Below, one piece after another: positions 1-5,050 of a stretch of 5,050 bases of DNA. The stretch spans positions 1 to 5,050 of the forward strand of contig JAGDDO010000588.1 in NCBI GenBank assembly GCA_017848205.1. Direction: 5' to 3'. The notes under the pieces were generated by a model. It saw only the letters and a list, made by a program, of their open reading frames with translations. It made no database searches and was not told where the DNA came from. Source of the stretch: Oscillospiraceae bacterium (lineage in GTDB: Bacteria > Bacillota_A > Clostridia > Oscillospirales > Ruminococcaceae). Numbering within the stretch: the stretch's first letter is position 1; every line of letters starts with the position of its first letter. The translations under genes and the position numbers were made by a program.

Positions 1-48
1 CAGGGCAAGACAATGCAGGCTGGTCAGCTTTACAACGAATGCAAATAA
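1..48 (+). CDS. C-terminal end of an unidentified rightward gene (5' truncated)
   Basis: Reading from base 1, an open frame encodes 15 residues (QGKTMQAGQLYNECK) and ends at a TAA stop at 46-48. The stop lies about 43 bases before a strong rho-independent terminator on the same strand, as expected for the end of a transcription unit. The codons (GGT, CTT, TAC, AAC, GAA) look like those of a normally expressed gene. The fragment is too short to assign a family. A competing frame starting at base 3 stays open to a TAA at 63-65 and cannot be excluded. Confidence 0.5.
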   Translation, partial: QGKTMQAGQLYNECK

Positions 49-91
49 TCACTTATTCGTTTTAAATAAACCAGATTCTAAAACAGCAATT

Positions 92-124
92 AAGCTCTCC
101 GGAAGAAATTCCGGAGAGCTTTTT
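92..124 (+). terminator. Rho-independent terminator of the upstream rightward gene
   Basis: Bases 92-104 pair perfectly with 109-121 (core AGCTCTCCGGAA / TTCCGGAGAGCT) around a GAAA tetraloop, and a run of five T follows (120-124). This GC-rich 13-bp stem with a stable GNRA-type loop and a T tract is a textbook intrinsic terminator. It serves the gene whose stop codon is at 46-48. The opposite strand has no good T tract, so it probably acts only rightward. Confidence 0.88.
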
Positions 125-137
125 GCATCACTGATCA

Positions 138-255
138 CTTAGGGAAACACTGATTAAACCGGAAATCCGGCTTCGCCGGATTTCCGAAGGTGGGATTTGC
201 GGGGCTTCGCCCCGGAGCCCCATGCTGATTTATGAATAAATCAGCGTTTCCTTAG
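138..255. repeat. MITE/REP-like structured inverted-repeat element, non-coding
   Basis: The ends form an inverted repeat: GGAAACACTGATT (143-155) against AATCAGCGTTTCC (239-251), matching at 12 of 13 positions. The 5-bp direct repeat CTTAG lies at both borders (138-142 and 251-255), overlapping the inverted repeat by one base, and could be a target-site duplication. Three hairpins lie inside: 160-171 with 175-186 (12 bp, TTC loop); 200-205 with 209-214 (6 bp, TTC loop), competing with an alternative pairing of 201-206 with 216-221; and 224-233 with 236-245 (10 bp). The first two share the 9-mer GGCTTCGCC. There is no credible ORF. The element sits between two terminators, where insertion would be tolerated. 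Calling it mobile is inference; confirming other copies needs the whole genome. Confidence 0.65.
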
Positions 256-294
256 AAAAATAAGCAGCGTTTTTTATGACGCTGCTTATTTTTT
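256..294 (-). terminator. Terminator of the LysR-type regulator gene, probably bidirectional
   Basis: Bases 256-270 pair with 279-293 (core AATAAGCAGCG / CGCTGCTTATT), giving a stem of up to 15 bp. Read leftward, the hairpin starts about 4 bases after the TAA stop of the regulator gene (298-300) and ends in a TTTTT run. Read rightward, it also ends in a six-T run (289-294), so it could stop transcription from either side. It directly abuts the right end of the inverted-repeat element. Confidence 0.85.
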
Positions 295-297
295 ATA

Positions 298-1260
298 TTA
301 TTTCCATGTACCCATTCCTATGAGTTCTCTTAAAGTATTGCAGAACTCTATTGCCGGAGCAGAAAGATACTTGTTTTTCTTGTAAATAAGTTTAATGTGT
401 GTTTCAGCTTCCTGATTGCTTATGGAGTAGTAAGCCGGGTGAACCGGAACATTGGCAAACTTGATGAAGGTATCAGGTACAAAGGCAACCCCGAGTCCTT
501 CGCAGACAAATGAGAAGATAGTGTCAAGATTATTTGACTCAAGTATGATGTCAGGCGAAAAACCTGCTGCCCTGCATATCTTCTTTAAATAGTTCTGACT
601 TGAATCGCTGTTGCTTCTGAAAATGAATTTTTCCTTTTTGAAAAGATCCATCTTTAAGGTTTCTGCCATAAAGAGCTTTTCTGAATTGTTTTTTATGTCG
701 TCTGCCGTGAGCATCAGATCAGCGCATCTTTTATTCACTGCCCTGCTTAAAGGGACTGCAAGATACAGTTTTTCCATACACAGAACTTCAATGTTGAAAA
801 GTTCCTCATCTGCAGCGGAAGTTCCTATCATCAGGTCTATATCACCGCGGAGAACGCTGTCTTCAAGGTTACGGTAGGTATCTTCCTGAATGGATATTCT
901 TATATCAGGATATTTCCGGTGAAATGAAGCAACTGTTTTAAGCAGCATATTGGCGGCATAGAACGGCGATGTACCAATACGAAGATTACCGTTTTTAAGT
1001 CCGGCAAGCTCGTTTATCTTAAGCGCCATCTCATCTTCAAGTTCCTTCATACGGTTGGCAGTCTCAATAAAGATCTTGCCGGCATCGGTAACTGTTATCG
1101 GAGACGAACTTCTGTCAAACAGAGTGACCCCCATACTTGTTTCCAGATTAATTATGAATTTACTCAAAGACGGCTGTGTAACAAACAATTTTTTTGCAGC
1201 CTTAGAAAAGCTTCGTTCTTCCGCAACTGCAAGAACATATTCTATCTGCTGTGGTGTCAT
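298..1260 (-). CDS. LysR-family transcriptional regulator
   Basis: The 320-residue product has the standard length and layout of LysR-type regulators, which bind DNA as tetramers and respond to small metabolites. Residues 3-62 form the winged helix-turn-helix: the segment FSKAAKKLFVTQPSLSKFI (18-36) is the typical A-A-x-x-L-x-x-(S/T)-Q-P-(S/A)-(L/V)-S core, followed by the wing LFDR...ITVTDAG (48-61). A linker helix (about 62-90) leads to a periplasmic-binding-protein-like effector domain from NGNLRIG (90-96) to the end, including the usual GDIDLMIG (139-146) and the EGLGVAFVP segment (254-262). The ATG start is supported by GGAG 8 bases upstream (1269-1272 on the plus strand). The gene is monocistronic, with its own promoter and terminator. 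The effector and target genes cannot be read from the sequence: its divergent neighbour is a tRNA gene, not an enzyme or transporter. Confidence 0.95.
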   Translation of the reverse strand: MTPQQIEYVLAVAEERSFSKAAKKLFVTQPSLSKFIINLETSMGVTLFDRSSSPITVTDAGKIFIETANRMKELEDEMALKINELAGLKNGNLRIGTSPFYAANMLLKTVASFHRKYPDIRISIQEDTYRNLEDSVLRGDIDLMIGTSAADEELFNIEVLCMEKLYLAVPLSRAVNKRCADLMLTADDIKNNSEKLFMAETLKMDLFKKEKFIFRSNSDSSQNYLKKICRAAGFSPDIILESNNLDTIFSFVCEGLGVAFVPDTFIKFANVPVHPAYYSISNQEAETHIKLIYKKNKYLSAPAIEFCNTLRELIGMGTWK

Positions 1261-1376
1261 ATTATTTTCTCCGTTTACTCATACAATCATACATACAGTT
1301 CAAATGAGAACTGCAGATCACAAGAGGATATACTCCCCTTAATCCCAACTAAATGCGAAGACAAAACTCCCCGCTT
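1261..1376 (-). other. 5' leader of the LysR-family gene
   Basis: From the predicted promoter to the start codon the leader is about 115 nt. It contains the GGAG ribosome binding site (1269-1272) and a small hairpin, CAGTTC (1296-1301) with GAACTG (1308-1313). No known riboswitch class is recognised. The leader extent depends on the predicted promoter. Confidence 0.45.
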
Positions 1377-1382
1377 AATATC

Positions 1383-1411
1383 ATTATAACCCTAAAAAAC
1401 TTTAAAGTCAA
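1383..1411 (-). promoter_or_regulatory. Sigma-A-type promoter for the LysR-family gene
   Basis: On the minus strand, TTGACT (plus-strand 1406-1411) is followed after exactly 17 bases by a perfect TATAAT (plus-strand 1383-1388). Transcription would start near 1376 and run leftward into the regulator gene. The spacing and both hexamers are close to consensus for the vegetative sigma factor. No mapped start site is available, so the call rests on sequence alone. Confidence 0.75.
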
Positions 1412-1420
1412 ACTTTTAAG
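1397..1420. promoter_or_regulatory. Candidate operator: palindrome and direct repeat over the regulator's -35 box
   Basis: ACTTTAAAGT (1399-1408) is a perfect 10-bp palindrome. The sequence AAACTTTAAAG (1397-1407) is nearly repeated as AAACTTTTAAG (1410-1420), offset by 13 bases. These elements overlap the TTGACT -35 box of the leftward promoter. LysR-type regulators commonly repress their own genes by binding near their promoters, so this is a plausible autoregulatory site. It could also be chance in AT-rich DNA. Confidence 0.35.
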
Positions 1421-1470
1421 AACAAATTAGCTGAAAATAGCTTGATACAAATTTTTTATTAAAAATTTTC

Positions 1471-1499
1471 TTGACTTTTGAGTGGAATAGTGGTATAAT
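1471..1499 (+). promoter_or_regulatory. Strong sigma-A promoter with extended -10 for tRNA-fMet
   Basis: TTGACT (1471-1476) is separated by 17 bases from TATAAT (1494-1499), which is preceded by TG at 1491-1492, an extended -10 motif. Just upstream (1449-1469) is an A/T tract resembling an UP element. The predicted start is near 1506, giving a short 5' leader of about 24 nt before the mature tRNA. This is the kind of strong promoter expected for a stable-RNA gene. Confidence 0.88.
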
Positions 1500-1529
1500 T
1501 ATAAGGCACTTGAAAAAGGGCACAGATAT

Positions 1530-1606
<77 letters not shown>

Positions 1607-1611
1607 AATTC

Positions 1612-1643
1612 AAACCGTCTGAATCATGTATTCAGACGGTTTT
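1612..1643 (+). terminator. Terminator of tRNA-fMet
   Basis: AAACCGTCTGAAT (1612-1624) pairs perfectly with ATTCAGACGGTTT (1630-1642) around a 5-base loop, followed by a short T run (1640-1643) and CGTTTG. The stem starts 6 bases after the tRNA CCA end. The T tract is only four bases, so some read-through into the next gene is possible. Confidence 0.82.
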
Positions 1644-1644
1644 C

Positions 1645-1707
1645 GTTTGTAATCAAACAGACTCGTCAAACAGGTTGTTTTTATATGTTAAACAACACCG
1701 ATATGTC
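1645..1707 (+). other. Leader between tRNA-fMet terminator and membrane-protein gene
   Basis: This short spacer holds two exact copies of TCAAACAG (1653-1660 and 1666-1673), 13 bases apart. It also holds a small hairpin with GTTGTTT (1674-1680) pairing with AAACAAC (1690-1696), ending 11 bases before the ribosome binding site. No convincing -35/-10 pair was found. Whether the repeats bind a protein or are chance cannot be told from the sequence. Confidence 0.4.
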
Positions 1708-1713
1708 AGGAGG
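1708..1713 (+). promoter_or_regulatory. Ribosome binding site that fixes a TTG start
   Basis: A perfect AGGAGG lies 7 bases before TTG at 1721-1723. The in-frame ATG codons at 1685 and 1703 lie upstream of this site, and neither has a good ribosome binding site of its own. The match and spacing make the TTG the best start for the membrane-protein gene. Confidence 0.82.
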
Positions 1714-1720
1714 TTTATAC

Positions 1721-3331
1721 TTGCAGTCATTTTTAAAAAACAAAAAAGATCTTCTATACTTCTCCACCGCTGCGGTTCTTGCAGCAGTACACATTGTCAT
1801 TCTTCTTCTGATCAGAATACGCATGCCGTATTTTCTTGATTCAGATATGTCAAGTGAACTGCTGCTAAGCAGAATTCTTTCAGAGGAACACTCTTTAATG
1901 AGTAAAAACTGGTTCTATTCGACTGAACTGCGGGTGTTTAATACTCAGCTTGTATATACTTTCTTCTTTAATTTTACAAATAGCTGGCATCGTGTCAGAC
2001 TTCTTTCGGACGCTGTGCTTCACTGCTCGCTTTCTGGAAGTGTTATCTTCTTCTGCAGAAAAGCCGGAATAAGACGGTATTCATTCTGCAATGCGATATG
2101 CGCTGTCTCCTCTTTGTCAGTCACATATTTTCTGATAATCGCAATGGGGTGCTACTACATTCCTCATATTGCAATATCTTTTCTGACATTGGCATTAGCT
2201 TTCATGAGCAGCGAATCCGGTAAAAAGAAAAAAATATCCGCGCTTACCGTACTTTCACTCCTCTCATTCGCTGCCGGAGCCGGAGGAGTACGTCAGCTGG
2301 TAATTACATATCTTCCGCTGACTGCCGCAGTTATGATCCTCTGCTTCAATACTGTCTACAGAGAAGGTCTGTCTTCTGCACGTAAGTCAGCATATTCCGC
2401 TCTTATTCCTGCTGCGCTTACTTCACTTTTATCCGGCGGTGCAGGATGTATTATAAACAGCCGTGTTCTTTCCGGTATATATCATTTCAAGGAATGGGAC
2501 ACGATCCGCTTTAAGCAGGCCGATCCTGACAGAATATCACAGGTAATATTTGATTTCTTTACTTCTCTGGGTTTTACGACCGGTGACCTTACGGTAAAGA
2601 ATCTTGTTTCAAACTGCTGTTTCGGAATTCTGCTTCTTCTTACTGTATGGGCTGTTTCTGTCGGACTGAGACAGACATCCGGCTCCTGTTTCAGACTTCT
2701 TACTGTATTTTTTATATGCAATACAGCAGTATTTATACTTCTGTATACACTTACGGATATGCCTTATACCGCCAGATACAATTTCCCTGTGATCATATTC
2801 TCCTTCCCGCTTATCACTATGGCCATACATGAAGCAGATCTGAAAATGATGCCGGCTGTATCAAGACAGATACTGTCATTCATCCTTATGGGTTCCGTGC
2901 TGATCAAATCCGGTATTGTTCACAGTGATCTGAGAAACTTCGTCAAGACTCCTCCGGTTCATGAAGTGGCGGAATTTATAAACAATTCCGATTACAGATA
3001 CGGATACGCGACCTTCTGGAACGGAAATGTGCTTACTGAACTTACAAACGGAAAGGCCGAAATGTACTTATGGCGCTCATCCGGAAATGACGGCAGTGAA
3101 TTTTCAAGCACAAAAAATCCTGACGACTTATATGAATGGCTGCAGAAAACCGAACATGTCACTTCCCCGCCGGATGGAAAGGTGTTCGTTCTTTACAGAA
3201 AAAATGAAATCGAACACTGCGGATGGAAAGAACACATTCTTCCGGAAGACCTGATATTTGAAACAGAGGAATATGAAGTGTACGGCTTTGAAAGCCATGA
3301 TGAAATGATGTCCGTATACAGGACCGAATAA
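1721..3331 (+). CDS. Polytopic membrane protein, putative GT-C-type glycosyltransferase-like
   Basis: With the TTG start the product has 536 residues. A short basic N-terminus (KNKK) precedes the first membrane helix (about 13-32). The following extracytoplasmic loop holds DSDMSSE (40-46) and W64-x-Y-S-T-E-L-R71. Acidic residues in the first outer loop are typical of GT-C fold glycosyltransferases, which take sugars from polyprenyl-phosphate donors. Further hydrophobic helices lie near 99-112, 121-141, 145-163, 172-186, 191-210, 224-245, 298-318, 324-345, 354-370 and 381-399, about ten or eleven in all. A soluble C-terminal domain (about 405-536) contains YATFWNGNVLTELTNGK (429-445). An ARY motif (351-353) sits before a late helix. 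I infer a role in cell-surface polysaccharide or glycolipid decoration; no partner glycosyltransferase is visible, and substrate and activity are unknown. An upstream ATG at 1580 keeps the frame open but lies inside the tRNA, so it is not used. The gene ends at a strong terminator. Confidence 0.82.
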   Translation: MQSFLKNKKDLLYFSTAAVLAAVHIVILLLIRIRMPYFLDSDMSSELLLSRILSEEHSLMSKNWFYSTELRVFNTQLVYTFFFNFTNSWHRVRLLSDAVLHCSLSGSVIFFCRKAGIRRYSFCNAICAVSSLSVTYFLIIAMGCYYIPHIAISFLTLALAFMSSESGKKKKISALTVLSLLSFAAGAGGVRQLVITYLPLTAAVMILCFNTVYREGLSSARKSAYSALIPAALTSLLSGGAGCIINSRVLSGIYHFKEWDTIRFKQADPDRISQVIFDFFTSLGFTTGDLTVKNLVSNCCFGILLLLTVWAVSVGLRQTSGSCFRLLTVFFICNTAVFILLYTLTDMPYTARYNFPVIIFSFPLITMAIHEADLKMMPAVSRQILSFILMGSVLIKSGIVHSDLRNFVKTPPVHEVAEFINNSDYRYGYATFWNGNVLTELTNGKAEMYLWRSSGNDGSEFSSTKNPDDLYEWLQKTEHVTSPPDGKVFVLYRKNEIEHCGWKEHILPEDLIFETEEYEVYGFESHDEMMSVYRTE

Positions 3332-3336
3332 AAAAT

Positions 3337-3374
3337 AACCGTATAACATCGCGAAATGATGTTATACGGTTTTT
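3337..3374. terminator. Bidirectional terminator between convergent genes
   Basis: AACCGTATAACATC (3337-3350) pairs perfectly with GATGTTATACGGTT (3358-3371), a 14-bp stem with a 7-base loop. Rightward it ends in a five-T run (3370-3374). Leftward the complement gives TTATTTTTTATT. It therefore serves both the membrane-protein gene, whose stop is at 3329-3331, and the convergent transporter gene, whose stop is at 3386-3388. Confidence 0.9.
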
Positions 3375-3385
3375 CTGTTTTTGAA

Positions 3386-5050
3386 TTATACTTCTTCGAG
3401 TTTATACTGAAGACTGTATTCCTCAAAGTTCTTGTTGTAGTCATTGAGGTTTTCAGTCTTGAACTTTTCGAGATATTCGTGAGTGTCATAAACGTCGTGG
3501 CTAAGCTCGATAGTAGCAACCGCTATGTTCGAGCAGTGCGCACCGATACGTTCGAAGTTTGTGAGAAGATCGTTGAATGTAAATCCGTGGTCGAGTGTAC
3601 ATTCGCCTGACTGGAGACGCTTGACGTGTCTGATCTTGAGTTCGTCACAGAGATCACCGATAAGTTCATCGAGAGGCTCTACCTTGTGTGCCTTGTCAAG
3701 GTCATTGTTCACATAGGCTTCGATAGTTGTAACAACTATCGCAGACACTGCGGAAATTACTACGTTGAGTTCAGCCTGCGCCTTTTCAGAGAAGTTGAGC
3801 TTCTTGTCGTAGATCTCTTTAGCACAGTTTGAGATGTTTACTGCGTGGTCGCCTATTCGCTCGAAGTCACCGATGGTGTGAAGCATTTTCATAACTTCAC
3901 GGCTCTGTTCCTGTGTAAGGTCAGCGCTTGTGATCTTGACGATGTAGGTACCGAGCTTGTCCTCGTACTTGTCGATGACATCTTCCTTGTCCTGTATCTT
4001 CTTGTACTTGTCATCGGAATAGTCATAAAGCAGATAGAACGCACGGGACATATTCTTTCGTGCTTTTCTTGCCATTGAGCTTACTGCATCCTTGCTCTGT
4101 GCAATTGCGATGGCCGGATGAGCTATGAACTTGTCCTCAAGACGATCGATCTCAGCGTTGTCCTCCATATCCTCCGGGTTGTCCTTGAAGATAAGTGTAA
4201 CTATCTTTTCAAGAACACCAATGAACGGGAACAGGATAACAACTGTGGCAAATCTGAAAAGTGTGTTTACTGATGCGATGTACATCTTGTTCATTGTTGT
4301 ATCCATTACGCTGAAATGAATAAAACTGTTTGCCAGATAGAACACTGAACCGATTATCACAACACCGAGCACATCGATGAGAAGATATACAAACGCTGTT
4401 CTTTTACCTGCAACGCTTGTTCCGAGAGCTGAAAGAAGTACCGGAACTGCTGCACCGATAGCGATACCCATTATTATAGGGAATGCTATCTCGAATGAGA
4501 TGGCTCCTGTAGACGCAAGCGCCTGAAGAATACCGATGGTTGCTGATGCACTCTGAAGAACGCATGTGACCAGCATACCGAACAGAATACCTACAAGAGG
4601 ATTTCTGAATGAAGTAAGAAGCTTTATAAATGCCGGTTCTTCCTTTAATACTGAAACTGATGTACTCATGGCGTCCATTCCTGTCATAAGAATGGCAAAT
4701 CCCATGAGAATGTTACCTACCGACTGCTTTGTCTTCTGTTTGCAGAACATTTTAAGATAAATACCAACAATCGCTACCAGTCCTGTCAGTGTATCTGTGG
4801 AAAGGAGTGAAAGCAGACTTGATGATGAACCGCCTACATCAGAAAGACAGATGATCCATCCTGTTACAGATGTTCCTATGATCGCTCCCATTACGATACC
4901 GATGGCCTGTTTTACCTTCATCATACCGGAATTAACAAATCCGACTGTCATGATGGACGTCGCTGATGAGGACTGAATGACTGCCGTAATACCGGTACCT
5001 AAGAGCACACCCCTTAACGGAGTTCCTGACAGCTTGTAGAGGATCATCTC
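3386..5050 (-). CDS. Na+/phosphate cotransporter family protein with PhoU-like domain (N-terminus outside window)
   Basis: The visible 554 codons encode most of a Na/Pi-cotransporter (NptA/YjbB-type, SLC34-related) membrane protein, which couples sodium entry to phosphate movement. The two inverted-repeat signatures are clear: QSSSAT (25-30, counting from the methionine at 5047) and QSASAT (165-170), each in a hydrophobic hairpin region. About eight membrane segments lie in residues 10-285. A charged linker leads to a helical PhoU-like domain (about 320-520) with GDFERIGDHAVNI (393-405) and a second copy, NFERIGAHCSNI (497-508), in which the usual aspartate is alanine (503). The frame stays open to the window edge (the codon before the methionine at 5047 is GAG), and the family normally has about 40-50 further residues with a first helix, so 5047 is almost certainly internal. 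Function is inferred from family resemblance; transport direction is unknown. It ends at the shared terminator. Confidence 0.93.
   Translation of the reverse strand, partial: EMILYKLSGTPLRGVLLGTGITAVIQSSSATSIMTVGFVNSGMMKVKQAIGIVMGAIIGTSVTGWIICLSDVGGSSSSLLSLLSTDTLTGLVAIVGIYLKMFCKQKTKQSVGNILMGFAILMTGMDAMSTSVSVLKEEPAFIKLLTSFRNPLVGILFGMLVTCVLQSASATIGILQALASTGAISFEIAFPIIMGIAIGAAVPVLLSALGTSVAGKRTAFVYLLIDVLGVVIIGSVFYLANSFIHFSVMDTTMNKMYIASVNTLFRFATVVILFPFIGVLEKIVTLIFKDNPEDMEDNAEIDRLEDKFIAHPAIAIAQSKDAVSSMARKARKNMSRAFYLLYDYSDDKYKKIQDKEDVIDKYEDKLGTYIVKITSADLTQEQSREVMKMLHTIGDFERIGDHAVNISNCAKEIYDKKLNFSEKAQAELNVVISAVSAIVVTTIEAYVNNDLDKAHKVEPLDELIGDLCDELKIRHVKRLQSGECTLDHGFTFNDLLTNFERIGAHCSNIAVATIELSHDVYDTHEYLEKFKTENLNDYNKNFEEYSLQYKLEEV

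Noticed and set aside
3..65. Alternative reading frame at the left edge ending in TAA at 63-65
   Set aside because: Possible, but the frame ending at 48 has more typical codon use; with so few codons neither can be proved, and only the better one was listed.
1263..1295. Ten-codon leader ORF ahead of the LysR-family gene (MYDCMSKRRK, stop TAA touching the ATG)
   Set aside because: No ribosome binding site precedes it, and its sequence looks incidental; not enough to call an upstream regulatory peptide.
2482..2830. Leftward open frames opposite the membrane-protein gene
   Set aside because: Short, low-complexity antisense frames without start signals; the rightward frame has clear membrane-protein character.
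3356..3610. Rightward open frame of 84 codons opposite the end of the transporter gene
   Set aside because: Antisense shadow of the PhoU-like coding region that starts inside the terminator stem; no ribosome binding site or family resemblance. The same applies to other rightward frames within 3525-4760.
5045..5047. Methionine codon at 5047 as the true start of the transporter
   Set aside because: The frame remains open to the window edge, and the family has a first membrane segment before the point where this methionine lies; it is internal.

Overview
The window looks like a chromosomal stretch from a moderately AT-rich Gram-positive anaerobe of the Firmicutes, most likely Oscillospiraceae (Ruminococcus-like). 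This is inferred from the strong AGGAGG-type ribosome binding sites, the consensus sigma-A promoters, the compact perfect-stem terminators and the style of the membrane proteins. It is not proved by any marker gene. No phage, plasmid, CRISPR or defence module is visible, and the region reads mostly as ordinary housekeeping chromosome.

Layout. (1) Positions 1-48 hold the last codons of a rightward gene, followed by a 13-bp-stem terminator at 92-124. (2) Positions 138-255 hold a non-coding, highly structured repeat of about 118 bp. It has 13-bp terminal inverted repeats (12 of 13 matching), three internal hairpins and flanking CTTAG direct repeats, and resembles a miniature inverted-repeat (MITE/REP-like) element. 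(3) A LysR-type regulator is encoded leftward (298-1260), with its own terminator (256-294), promoter (TTGACT-17-TATAAT on the minus strand, 1383-1411) and a leader of about 115 nt. (4) Divergent from it, an extended -10 sigma-A promoter (1471-1499) drives a single initiator tRNA-fMet gene (1530-1606), which ends at a 13-bp-stem terminator. (5) Just downstream is a polytopic membrane protein of 536 residues with glycosyltransferase-C-like features. Its start is best placed at a TTG codon (1721) behind an AGGAGG site, not at the upstream ATG codons, one of which lies inside the tRNA. (6) A bidirectional terminator (3337-3374) separates it from a convergent leftward Na+/phosphate cotransporter-family gene with a C-terminal PhoU-like domain. 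That gene runs off the right edge, so its N-terminus is missing.

How the genes relate. There is no clear multi-gene operon: each unit has its own terminator and orientation. The LysR regulator shares its upstream region only with the tRNA-fMet gene, so its target is not obvious from position; autoregulation at a palindrome over its own -35 box is the simplest local idea. No convincing promoter is visible between the tRNA terminator and the membrane-protein gene, so that gene may depend on read-through from the tRNA promoter. The phosphate transporter probably moves Pi across the membrane. Its PhoU-like tail has one intact and one altered metal-binding motif.

The best leads are the structured repeat at 138-255, the unusual leader and start of the GT-C-like gene, and the degenerate second PhoU motif. 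None is strong evidence of a new system.
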